Origin: Scleropages formosus
Lineage: Eukaryota; Chordata; Actinopteri; Osteoglossiformes; Osteoglossidae
Assembly (NCBI RefSeq): GCF_900964775.1
Contig: NC_041825.1
Coordinates: 1,710,001 to 1,774,000 of the forward strand
Length of the DNA: 64,000 nucleotides
Reading direction: 5' to 3'
A program made the position numbers and the translations under genes. This document shows, one piece after another, positions 41,007 through 52,661 of the stretch. Under the pieces are notes generated by a model, which made no database searches, was not told where the DNA came from, and was given only the letters and a program-made list of their open reading frames with translations. Each line of letters begins with the position of its first letter. The first letter of the stretch is position 1.

Positions 41007-43582
41007 TCAGTCGGGTGGGCAGCGGTAGCTGTTGATCCACACGAGGTCGTCGAGGACCCCCCAGTGCAGGCACACAATGGATCCCACCACCAACACGTGC
41101 ATGATCTGGTGGCTGTTGCACCAGTAGTCGAAGAGGCCCGGCCGGAAGCGCTCGGGCACGCGGCTGATGTTGATGAGGCCGCCCAGCAGCGCCAGCGAGT
41201 CCATGGCGATGAAGTGGCGCAAGGAGGTGGGGCTCCCGCCACCCACCCCCGCCCAGCGCGACAGGAAGAAGACTGAGCGGAAGAGGGCCTGCCAGGCGAA
41301 GGAGCGCAGCCGGCGCACGTTGTCGCGAGCGCTCACGGCGCAGTAGATGGAGTAGCCGGACAGCACGATGTAGGCCAGCAGGGCGGTGCTGCGCAGCGAG
41401 GGGTAGCACAGCAGCGTGATGTAAACGATGGGCAGCGCTCCTGCACAGGGAGAGGCGGGAGTGTTACGCTGGACGCGGTGCGATGTGGCACCTCTCGGCA
41501 AGGAGGACGGGGCTGTCAGCCAGTTACTAATTCGCCGGTCGGACGTCTCTGGCTCCTAAGAGAAAGAGGCCGAGAATCCTGCCAAGCCGCCCGAGTGCGA
41601 CACGTTCACCCGGACCACCGACTGGACTCCCGGCTTCCGCTAATCTGCCTCGGCAGCGTCCCGACTACCGTGGCCTTCGGCACAGACCCTGAAACCCAGG
41701 GCCGACATTACAGCTAAGCAAACCGGTCAATGAACACAACTGCGACCACAAGTGTGCTTTGTTCACAACTCAAATTCACGTTTACCATTAATTTAGGATC
41801 TGTAAAAAGCCTTGAATACAACTGCAATATATAAAAATATTAGTATTAAAAAGCAGTTTAAATAACTTTGAGCCACATTACAGTTGACATAAAATAACAT
41901 GGAATTAATAATGATGTTGAGACAAAGTCAGACTCAATGCGGATTACTGACCACTTCACCCCTTAAGCACACGTAACATTTGCCAGCTTATAATTGATCA
42001 CCAACATCCGTAAACACCAGATAGGAGCTGTAAACACGGTGAAAGTGAGTTGAATTTATGTGAAATTACGGACATTTATAATACTGCACCCATGTATTTG
42101 CATAATGGAAGGAAGCAGATTTAATAGCCTTCTATTGCATAGTAGAAGAAAATGCAATTAAGATTAACTTTGAAAATGCATTTTGAGAAATTCACAACAA
42201 CTCTTAGTGCTGCACTTTGCTTTGTACAAATAGTAACCTGCGGGCAGGAACGTGTGAAGTGTTCAGAAAAACGCCCACATTTTTGGCAATTCATGCTCAG
42301 GTTTTGCTGGGAATGCTGCTGCTGGACCAATATTCCACCGCGAGAGACACACATAACGACACGGACTGAACTGGACAGGACACGCACCGCGCCCCATTCC
42401 TATTCTCCTACCTAAGGTGTTGATCATGCAGATGCCACACATGTCAAGGGCGAGCAGAGTGTGGTAGACGGGCGCCCCCCCTTCGTGGTTCATGAAGACG
42501 TGGTAGAGCACGGAGCCCAGCTGCGGAGACAGGCAGGCCAGGAAGTGGACGACTCCCAGCCACGTGATGCTGATCTGCGACCAGGGGATGTTGAGGGGAA
42601 GCAGCACCAGGAAGCAAAGCAGAGGGATTCCTGGGGAACAGCCGAGAGCAGAAGGGCTTCAGCTCACCTTAGAGCAGCAAATATGGACAGGTGCTCCTCC
42701 ACGAAGGAAAGATCAGGTGAAGAGGTCATTTCTAGAAGGAGCCGCGAGGCTCTACAATGAGTCTTCACACTGCCCATGGGGGTCAGTGACCTCTTCATGA
42801 CCGAGTGGTACAGAGCAAATCTCACTCCACTTGCAGCAGGTCCACAACTATATAATATTTTTCGCATTTCATTTCATTTAACCAAACCCAGATATTTATT
42901 TCTGTTTTTCAATTCCCCCCACCAAACAACAAAATTCTTGTTATATCCTGCAACAATTTGTGATGTAATATCACATGAAACACCTATGAAGTGAGGCCTC
43001 AGGATACAGGTTTTCACCTTCCAAACAGCCCAATCAGGGCCACATTTGTCCAATAATAAATGAAATAAACTCCCCAGTTGGTGTTCAGTGCCAACACTCT
43101 CCTTGGCGGTTTTTTTCTTTACTACGCTTCACTACAATGTAAAGCAGGTAAGAACAGGTGCACAGTCCATTACTGCAGTAAAATACACGGCACTGTGGTT
43201 CCCATCTCCCACTGCAGTACTGCACCACATGCCCTCTGGCCCCCCGCTGCCCTCTGACCCTTCCCTCCCCCTACCCCTCACTGCCCCTACTCACAGCTAA
43301 TCCCCACGCTTCCTGTGTAAGAGCGTTAGCGTAATTAACTTATCGGATATCCAAGCAGGCCTAGAATGCAAAAATGTCAGTCAGTTCAAGGGCAGAGTTT
43401 GCACACACACACGGTTTCCTTGTCCAATCCATTAAACGGTAAACCCAAATGGAACATAGGACTGGTACCATGGTACCATTAGTGAAAAGGTTTCATAATT
43501 GGAAACTGGGAAACAAACTGTGTATTTTACCATGTTACCCACATGCAAACCATGAAAGGAAATATGACATTACACACACACA

Positions 43583-43613
<31 letters not shown>

Positions 43614-45301
43614 TGAATGTGTTACAGAATAGCTGTACACTTGGTCAAATCCAGTGTGCAACACAGAAAATTAACCTGAAAACATGACTTGGAGGTACAG
43701 ACAAATATGGTATAATGGAGCCAGTTATTGACAACTGTGAACGTATTTACGTTCGAGAAGATAACAGGGCTCGATATTAACGTTATCCGACTGCCCGGGA
43801 CAGGTAACCCTAACCCTAATTTGCTTAAACTTTGAATATCAGGCAGGTAAAATCATTTTGATAGCTGTCCAGCAAATGGGTGGACAATAAAATCAAGGTA
43901 AAATATTAACAAACTGAATGCAAAAATGATGATCGTAATAAACCGTGACACGACTAACAGCATAATCTGCATTTTCATTTCAAAATCTTTTTCTTGCTAA
44001 AAAGTGTCCAAATGTGTCAAAAATGAAGTAAAACTTCCCTCCATCCTGCTGTTCTCCAGCGATTTCGTTGAAGGAAGATGTTGAGAGTAGGCCGACACAG
44101 TAAAAATATCACAACTGACAGCTGACAAAAGGAATAAACAAGGTACAATCGGCAGGCTTTTTGGAGCAGGAGAGTGTAACTCAGACTGGAACACAAGGGA
44201 AATGAAAGAAAAGACATTTATGACACATTAAAATGTAAAACCATGTATCATCATGGAAAGAATCAGTTCCTGGCCTAGAAGGTAGTGAAGGGATGGAGAT
44301 AAAGCAGGTGGAAAAGCAGAAGTCGAGGTTTTCTCCAAGTCTGGGTGATTTACTGGGGTAAATTATTGTGGTAAATGCTGCACCTATGCCTTGTCATTCC
44401 ATTAACATACAGCTTCCAGGTGCAGCTGCCTGTGTGGAGGATCAGGCATGCAGAAAATGTAATTGTTAAACTTGCGGATAATAAATACTTGTGTTGAGTT
44501 CCCACCCATTAAAGGTTATTTTAAACTTAGACATTGTCTTATTTTTCCTCTTTACCAGGTGTTACAAAGCTGGACAGGTGCAAGATTTGAAAAACGTACC
44601 TGTCCTGTGAACAACCAAACACAAAAAAGCAATTTTGAGTCCTGGACATAAACAGTGTAGAGGAAAAAAGTAGTGTAAGAACATGGTAGGCAACATGGCC
44701 TTGAGTCCAAACACACATCTGTAACTGTTCTGAAGGAATCTAAGGCCAGTATTGGACAAGAAAGTCCTCTAGTTCACGCTGGTGTGGCAAAGCAAGAAGT
44801 TGTAGAAGTACTGAGGCTGAGAATGCCTGGAAAAATGGGTAGGAGTTCTACAGGTGATCATGACTGGAAGTTCTACAGGGGACCATGACTGGAAGCTCTA
44901 CAGGGGACCATGACTGGAAGCTCTACAGAGTTGGAATAACTGCCAAATTCTGCACCGAGGTTAGAGGAGTTTGTTGACCAAGAGCAGACCATGCTGTACT
45001 GATCTCTAGACAGGCACTTTCCAGAGATCTACCAGGTCATTGCAGGCTGGTGGCTGTGGCAGCTGTGGTTTTCCTCCAACCTGTTCTGCAAAGAGTTTCC
45101 TGTTGTAGTGTTCGGGGAGTGTGCCACCACAGAGTACACCCACCCTACCTTCAGGAAGGCAGAAGACCTCCACCCTACGTATGAGCGTATCACGGCACTG
45201 GAGACATCTAATACTAAGAAGAAAACAGCCCACAGAGGAATTACGGAAAAGAACACAAGTCAGTTACTATCAAGCACTGAAGTGGTGACTAAGTTGCTTA
45301 C

Positions 45302-45349
<48 letters not shown>

Positions 45350-46219
45350 AGTGTATTACACTGCCCTGCTGTATATATGGGTGAAAGGCTGCAAGGAGTG
45401 TAGTGTCTCTAGCTTTGTAGGTCACACTGGATAAAGGCGTCAGCAAAATACTGATTAATAATCATCATCACTTTGGAGAAAAGTGGTTACTAAATGACTA
45501 AAAGACTAAATGACTTGTGGTTTTAAGATGTTGTTCCCGTTATGCACCATAAACGAAATGGTTCTTCAAGGTTTCATATGAAACAGCTGCAGTGTTCAGC
45601 ATTTCTGAGTGTTACTTTCTCCCAAGTTGGCAACCACTTCAAGGCCAAGGAGACCCAATCATAGTCTTGGAGGGCCTTAATCCCAAAGGTTTTATTGCTG
45701 GCCTAATTCTCTTCAGAAGATTAGTCATCGTAAACCAGAAACTGTCTTCATTAGTACTAACTAGTATGAAGCTCTACAGAAGCTGGTCTGGACACCTCTG
45801 ACGTGAACAGCTATTTGTTACCCTCAGTGAAGCACACACCAGTATCGACACAATATAGCACACACACGAATCCATACACTGAAGTTGCTTCTTACATATT
45901 CAAATCTGTAAGGTTTGCTAGTGTTGATTATATTAATGTACATTATAGCTCATACCCTTTCTACGCTGGTGGTTCCAAAAAACCGGTGACACTGAACACG
46001 AATCCAAAAATCCAAGCACTGGAACCTTAAGGGTTATGATCGGCAGAACAACAAAGAAGTACGGTGTTTCTCACAAAAAAGAGCATATATCCTCAACCCT
46101 GATCATACCTGGCCTTAAATTCAAGACCCTTTCCCAAAAGTTCTCACAACGTGCAGACGTCACAAGTGAGTTGCAGTGACCGAGGCTACCAGTTTCAACT
46201 GTATGGAAGGCTTTTAGTC

Positions 46220-46293
<74 letters not shown>

Positions 46294-47809
46294 TCAAACA
46301 GTGGTAAAAGTCTAAGAAAATATTGTGATGGAACAATAATATATAATATTATTAAATATTATTTAATAAATAACATGTATTATAAATAATAAATTACATA
46401 ATCTTTAAATTATATAAATATTTTCTTATATAATTTAGAAGAAATAAATACATATAAATATTGCAATGGAACAACAATAATAATACTGTACAGTGTACCA
46501 TAGTCCATTTCATTCGTTCGGGGGGCACAATGTACTGCTATGCATTTTCCTGCCTTTTTCTTAAATTAGCCATGTAACTTATAGGCGATTAACTACACAT
46601 TGTTGATTCTATCTGGAGGCAGTGGGTACAGCAGTGGATGGAGACAGTCACAAGTTTGAATCCCCGCTCCTGCTCCATTACCCTTGAGCAAGGTCAATTA
46701 CCCTGAATTGAAACGGTGAGATTATCCTGCTGTATAGACAGTTAAATCATTGCAAGTACCTTAGTATACAAACATTTTGGACAAAGTGTGAGATATACGA
46801 ATAAATAAAATCCGTAGTCATTCGTGCATGCATACGTGTACCATGTTTCCGCCACGTTGTTTCAGCGGTTTGTGGCAGGTTTTGCAGGAAAAAAAAACGT
46901 ACATTTAGAGATGCTGATAAACTTTGCCACAACTTGTCTAGGAGAGCCGGTGGTGCACTGGTTTGAGCTGCTGCCTTTGGACAAAAGGTCACAGGTTCAA
47001 TCCCCACTTCCAGATGTAGTACCCTTGTGCAAAGTACTTACCTCAAGTTGCTCCAGTAAAATTACCCAGATGTATTAATGGGAAAGTAACTGCAAACAGC
47101 TTAAAGCGGTAAATTACTTTGGAGAAAAACATCAGATAAATGTAATGTTCATGTCAGGTCTGTGGAACCCTGTCATGTTATGACTCTCGCACTTTCCTAA
47201 CATCTTCAGAGTTTTGCGCAACAGAAAATTCGTAGAATGAAAAACGATCATTCGATCTACGTGACAATTCAAAGGAATTGTGGAAAGTATCTTTCTACAC
47301 AGCGCTACATGTTCACGCCGCTGTAACATTGTCACCTTTCCAGCTTGTTTGTGTATACAGTACAAGTGGAAGTATTTGCAACTTTCCTCATCTTCCTCCT
47401 GTCTCTGCTGAGTGTGACCCACTTTTGTTCATAACATTAATAACACAATTAATCTTAAAAAAAGGAATGCACACAAGTAACATCCTGCCCACACAGCCCA
47501 CTTGGGGGGGACGGTACGTAGCGGTGCAGCCACGTGCTCAGGTGAGGGTCACCTGCAACGGCAAGAGCGCACCGCACAGAGACTACGGTTACAGTTATGA
47601 ATTGACAATAATAACTTTTTTTTTTTTTTCTTTTTTTTCTCACCGTGCGTGTAGATGTTGCCCAGCTCGTTGTGCAGGTAGAAGAGGCTCCGCACGCACT
47701 CGAGCCCCGAGGACACGGGCCGGTACCCGGTGAGCACGTACTTGTTGAACTGCAGGTGCGGAGGGGAACTGGCCAAGTCCAGCAGCCGGGGTCCGCTCAG
47801 GAAGGCCAT
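41007..47809 (-). CDS. paqr4: Progestin and adipoQ receptor family member 4
   Basis: Seven-pass membrane protein of the PAQR (haemolysin III-like) superfamily, whose members act as receptors or ceramidase-type hydrolases; PAQR4 has been linked to sphingolipid metabolism. Three exons on the minus strand: 47809-47644, 42630-42412, 41440-41007. They total 819 nt, 272 aa (human 273), joined in phase 1 at both introns. I start at MAFLSGPRLLDLASSPPHLQ; an in-frame ATG four codons upstream (MRVS) exists but family alignment favours MAFL. The PAQR signature is complete: LFYLHNELGNIYTHG (motif A), GSVLYHVFMNH with LALDMCGI (motif B Ser-x3-His and Asp) and NSHQIMH (motif C His-x3-His). These supply the zinc-coordinating histidines. 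The C-terminus is YRCPPD. Intron 1 is about 5 kb and packed with SINEs and microsatellites. Confidence 0.96.
43573..43614. repeat. (CA)n microsatellite in paqr4 intron 1
   Basis: CA run with one interruption. Confidence 0.9.
44845..44929. repeat. 25-bp tandem repeat, 3.4 copies
   Basis: Units at 44845-44869, 44870-44894 and 44895-44919, plus a partial one (core tctacaggggaccatgac). Copies differ at two to four positions. Confidence 0.9.
45305..45510. repeat. (GT)n microsatellite and a SINE/L2-type tail
   Basis: GT run at 45305-45344. A tail-like fragment (atcactttggagaaaagtgg, then taaatgac) lies at 45468-45500. Confidence 0.65.
46223..46292. repeat. (GT)n(AT)n microsatellite
   Basis: About 50 bases of GT run into an alternating TA tract; very AT-rich sequence follows to 46450. 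Confidence 0.9.
46605..46815 (+). mobile_element. SINE family B copy
   Basis: gtgggtacagcagtggatgg, B-box (caagtttgaatccccgctcc), ttgagcaaggtcaattaccc, and a diverged tail with ttttggacaaagtgtgag. Confidence 0.6.
46935..47150 (+). mobile_element. SINE family B copy, well preserved
   Basis: agagccggtggtgcactggt (A-box region), aggttcaatccccacttcc (B-box), ttgtgcaaagtacttacctc, ctccagtaaaattacccag, and tail ctttggagaaaaacatcag. Confidence 0.75.
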
Positions 47810-48960
47810 GCTCACGCGCAAAATACGATCATGAAAATATGATAAACGCCGGTGCAGGCTGAAAGTGCGCAGAACATGGGATGGGTGAGAGAGGCAAATT
47901 CTGTCTGTGCGCAGGCAATCAATGCACTCTAACAGACTGCACTAAACTGTAGTATACTGTAACTGTAAGAGTCTATCGTACTAGACTGTACTGTAGTAAA
48001 CTGTACAGTACTGTACCAGACTGTACTGTACTTGTGTATTTCACACCCCTAGCTGTGTGTGAACAGCAGCCACTCCGCTCCTCGCACTGTTTATTAATAT
48101 ACTGTAACTGTGTGTGTATGAAATCCAGCCTCCGCTACACGCGGGTTACCGGTGGCGCGAGCGGCCCGACTCGGCTCAGGGTTCAAGTGGAGATGGAGAG
48201 AAACACGCGACTCTACCGGCGTCTGTAGTGTGACGAGTCGTTAGTCGTTCATTTTCATTCATTCATTCATTCATAAAGCGCGTTTCATACCCCCCTCCCC
48301 TCCCCTCCCCTGCCAGCACGTGCCACGTGACGTGCAGCCCCAGCTTCGGGGAAAAAAAAAAAAAATCAGTTAATTAAAATATCTCGTCGATGCCGTTAAA
48401 GTATCAATGATGTTTAAGGGTCTCGGAATCGATGCGAGCGACGCAGCCCGTTGTGTGTGGAGTGCGTGGTCTCTGTGTGTGTGCTCAGTAATTCCGAGCG
48501 CAAAGTCGGGTCCGATTCTTCAGCGGCCAGTTGCTCGGATCCAGGTGCGTCGCCCTCCGCTCACTTCCGCCGCGCTCGCGGCTGCACGAACGGCCCTTCC
48601 GGAAAAATCCGAAGGAAACCAAGGCGAACGCTAGGGAAACAGGGGCGTCGCGTCGCGTCGCGGCTCTCCTCTCTTCTCCTCCTCCTCTTCCTCCTCTTCC
48701 TCCTCCCCGGACGCCGAAACACACTGTGCTGCCCGGGTGCTCCGCATCCGCATCCTCCTCCGTCCTCCATCGTCCGGCGGCCGCCGGGGGATCCTCGCGG
48801 GCGGGGGCGCGCGGGGTAGAGGCTGGGATTGGCGCGAGCGCACGCGCACGTGCACGCGGCGGACGGACGCGTTAGAGATCAGCGCGCGATTGACTCTTCG
48901 CACCGCGCGCACATTTCCGCACGAACCTCGGAATTATCCTTCCGTTTCCGACGCTTCCCG
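47810..48960 (-). promoter_or_regulatory. CpG island upstream of paqr4
   Basis: CpG density rises from the first paqr4 exon and peaks at 48530-48960 (gcgcgagcgcacgcgcacg region). The distal peak is 0.7-1.1 kb from the ATG, so an untranslated first exon of paqr4 or a divergent transcript may start there. An alternating 'actgtac' tract occupies about 47935-48035. Several long frames here are GC artefacts with no family resemblance. Confidence 0.55.
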
Positions 48961-49840
48961 CCAAAAAGCCGCACGTGCCGCTGTGCACTTGTTACACCAA
49001 GTCGCTGGAACCATTTCGATGCCCCAAAGGGTCTTTTTCCACTATGCAATGCATAAATGTACGAATTTGTGTCCTTGCCTGTATAAATAAATTAATAATG
49101 GAATAAAATAACAAACTTTACCTTCTTCTGGGTGTTTATTAGAATAGTAATTGTAATCACAGCCCTTACCGTAGCGCTCTCGTGTAAAGGAAACTGGCTG
49201 AGGGTTATTAATTGAGACAAGTTCTTGTGATTCCACCCGTTTCCTCTGTTGAGATTTTACAGAAAGTGAAGCCCATGGCATCTACTGTAGCTACACACGC
49301 GCAAGACTTGCGTAACAGTCCCGAACACCTTGTTTTACTGCATTTCCTCTTGCTCCTGCTGCCTGTCTTGCCGTGTCAGTGTAATTCCATCTAATGGCCT
49401 GTGTTTGAGCACAGCTTTCACTCTTAATTAGCTAAATGTTAGCTACACGAGCGCAGAGTGCAAAATAAGCTTTTGGGTTATTGAAGAAATGCTCACTGTT
49501 GAGATCAAGTAGAATAGGTTGTGGATAAGGACGGTAAAACACGTTTTGAAAGTGGGGTCATTATAATCCACTCAGTCGTAGTTGGTTCTTAAGTTCAAGG
49601 CAATTTAGAAATCGTTAGCACATACAGTAACTTACCTGTCAAGATATGCATTTTTGAATACGTACATTTCAACTACATTACATTTTAATTTTACACCTGA
49701 ATGCAGAGAAAGGGAGACATACTATCCAGGCTCACATGTAAACTCATCCGTTTTCCTCGCAAATATATCAAAAATACATATCATGTAAAAAATATGAAGA
49801 TTTAGTTATCATAACACAACCCGGCAGTTTCCCTAGCTTT
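48961..49840. other. Intergenic, no gene seen
   Basis: AT-rich after 49060; no coding exon or clear repeat recognised. Confidence 0.4.
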
Positions 49841-50300
49841 TTTCCCTAAAACTCACACATTCTCAGAACCGCTTGTCCCATACAGGGTCACGGGGAACCG
49901 GAGCCTACCCGGCAACACAGGGCGTAAGGCCGGAGGGGGAGGGGACACACCCAGGACGGGACGCCAATCCGTCGCAAGGCACCCCAAGCGGGACTCGAAC
50001 CCCAGACCCACCGGAGAGCAGGATTGCGGCCCAAGCCACTGTGCCACCGCGCCCCCCTTTCCCTAAAACTCACACACACACACACACATTTTCAGAACCG
50101 CTTGTCCCTTACGGGGTCACGGGGAACCGGAGCCTACCCGGTAACACAGGGCGTAAGGCCGGAGGGGGAAGGGGACACACCCAGGACGGGACGCCAGTCC
50201 GCCACAAGGCACCCCAAGCGGGACTCGAACCCCAGACCCACCGGAGAGCAGGATTGCGGCCCAAGCCACTGTGCCACCGCGCCCCCCTTTCCCTAAAACT
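49841..50300 (-). mobile_element. Two tandem SINE family A copies sharing one target sequence
   Basis: The words tttccctaaaact occur three times, at 49841-49853, 50058-50070 and 50288-50300, with one SINE between each pair. Both SINEs share the same unusual deletion (gagcctacccgg rather than gagcctaacccgg) and the same 5' substitutions, so a 217-230 bp unit was duplicated after a single insertion. Confidence 0.9.
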
Positions 50301-50429
50301 CTTCTCTTAAAATTCTTTCACAGGCATCTAACATGTCGCTGAGCTCTTTTGTATTTGTGAGAAATCAATAGCAATCGGTGTAAATTTTTACAGAACAAGA
50401 AGTATAATATGCTGCTGAACTTATTCAGT

Positions 50430-50620
50430 AGTCAAAGGTCGCGGTGCACCTGGACGCATCATCGGTGATGGAACCTGGGGTCACAGGGTGTTTGGGGTCT
50501 TTCAACATCACCTCGCCCATGCGACCCAACCAGGGCCGATCAGACCCCTAGCCTGCATCCAGGTAGCGCTGCCTTGAACCCGGGGCTCTCGCGTGCTCAC
50601 CAACAGCCATCTAGATGAAT
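50430..50620 (-). repeat. Unclassified interspersed repeat, possibly tRNA-headed
   Basis: On the minus strand a segment with gagagccccgggttcaagg resembles a B-box. It is followed by a structured, non-AT-rich body ending near ggttccatcaccgatgatg. I cannot assign a family. Confidence 0.35.
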
Positions 50621-52020
50621 TCATTAGGAGATCTGATGGTCTTCCACCTCTGTGATTCCCAACACGCAGTAGACACCGTACAAAGACTTATTCACACACT
50701 GGTACACACACTGCCTTCACTGCACACTTTAGCCAAACCATAGGCATTCACCATGGTGTGGGATGAGGTGAACTGAATTAAATGTGTCATGTTAAGGAAG
50801 AGGAACAAAGATCTCTCATTTACGAGAGGCTTATGTAAGGATCCCATGGATGCTGGAGACGTGAAGCGTGAGAAAGACACCCTAGTGGGGCCTCTGAAGC
50901 TGCTCTGCAGGATCTACCTGAGCATCACAAACGAGTTTTTGCCTTTTCATATATCTGTTCCATAAGTAACTAGAGTTTACAATTTAGCCCAGTGAAAGTT
51001 ATTTTTTTCATAAACAGGGTGCTCACACAATTGGGTGAGGATATTATTTAAAAAAGGTTAGAAAAAGTCTGATTTGTTCTTCAGTTGGCTCATTTGTCTG
51101 AATCATCTTGCACTTTGCCCCTCTGTAAAGTAGTGTGCTGTAACCGGAGTAATTTGCGGTAATCGCATTAGTCAAGGCCACCATGCAGAGCAGGGGTCAG
51201 AGAGGGATTTAAACCAGCAACCTTGAACCTGCAGGTTAAGCCAACCGTTGGTCCACTTACTTCTTAAGACTTTAGTGAAGATCAGCTGCAGCACCTTTTC
51301 ATATTTTTATATTGCCATGGAAACCAAGATCACATTTCCGAAAGAGATTCCAAAAGTGATGAATTCTATGGTTATTTTGCCAAATATTTGGCTCTCAAAC
51401 AGAGCTCGTTTGTGTTCAACTCCTAGGTTCACTTATTGCAGTGCTGTATGTAGCATTACCTTCTTATGAAATTATTCCAATTGACTTTCTATGTGGACAA
51501 AAGTTTCACAAACAGGATTTTAAATAACTGTCCATAATGACTTTTTTTTTTTTTTTTAAATTAAGCAAATAAGGTAACTGAAGACACCGGTACTTCCTTA
51601 CATGAAAAAATGTGTTTTAATCAAAGTTTCTGTGTGTTTAAAGTACATTCATAGCTCCACAGAAAACATATTAAGGTTTTGGTCAAGAAATCTTATACTT
51701 ATTATACCACACATTTGTGCTGTAACATCCAGCACGTAGATATGGTAGAGTGGACCCTGGCAGTGATTTAAATAATACGTTTAGAACTGTTTCAGGAGTC
51801 CATAACATGCATCTGGAGTTGGAAATGAGTCCTTTTAGGGCTTATGGACTTAAAATAAACATGTAGTACATATGCACATATTGATTATTTTAAAGAAGAT
51901 TAAACATAAATGAATAAATTTATGCACAGCAGTGATAATGAGCTTAAAGAAAACAATAATGTACACCGTCAGAACTGCAAAACTCCAAGATGTTTACTAC
52001 AAGTTTTCAATAAAAATCTA
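50621..52020. other. Intergenic, no gene seen
   Basis: AT-rich. A weak family-B-like fragment (minus strand, ttaaaccagcaaccttgaac) lies at about 51120-51245 and a T-run at about 51543-51557. No exon recognised. Confidence 0.4.
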
Positions 52021-52024
52021 GAGT

Positions 52025-52030
52025 TTTATT
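52025..52030 (-). terminator. Candidate polyadenylation signal of the matrix gene
   Basis: AATAAA on the minus strand, about 630 bases beyond the proposed stop codon at 52662. Confidence 0.4.
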
Positions 52031-52661
52031 TAACTTGTGACCTTCAAATGCAAATACAATAACCCTGGTAAATTTGCAAGTCCACTGACATTTAACCAGT
52101 GACAAACTCATTACCATAACCTTTAAACTGAATAAGCAAATGCCTTATAATTTTAGTGGTGGAGCTGTATTTAGAGTCCCAACGTTAAACACATTTTTCT
52201 GAAATGATCCAGTATAGTACTCAACCAGAGGTCGTCTGCGTTCATTTGTTGAATAATGAGTCCAGGTTGAGTTTGCGAAATTAAGAACAAGTAATTCTAG
52301 GGCTGAACAACAGAAATGAGAATATACTTAATTAATACCTAAGGAAGCAGTGAATATTCCAGTTGCAACAATGCGATGACTTCGAGGTGTTGAACTGACT
52401 TAAAATCCTGGTGTTCAGTTTAACGCCAGGACAAGAGAGGAAAATTAAGTGGTAATGATGAGGGAGGTTTGCATATTGCATAGACAAACAAATAGCCATG
52501 TGCTCTCTGAGCTCTAGTGGTGAGGCTAAGCCAAAAACACAATCTCGACAACAGGAAAAGAGGTAGGAGAAAAGCAATTCAAGGGCAGTATAAAGATAAT
52601 TCAAGAAAAATGTACAGTAAAAAAAGACCGAACATGTTCCTTTGGGCCACTTTCACTAGAC

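Noticed and set aside
43806-43820. Telomere-like taaccctaaccctaa (also near 40896)
   Set aside because: Only two units at each place; too short to be an interstitial telomere.
48451-48912. Several overlapping open frames over 75 codons
   Set aside because: They are low-complexity Arg/Pro/Gly/Ser products of the CpG island, present on both strands, with no splice or family support.
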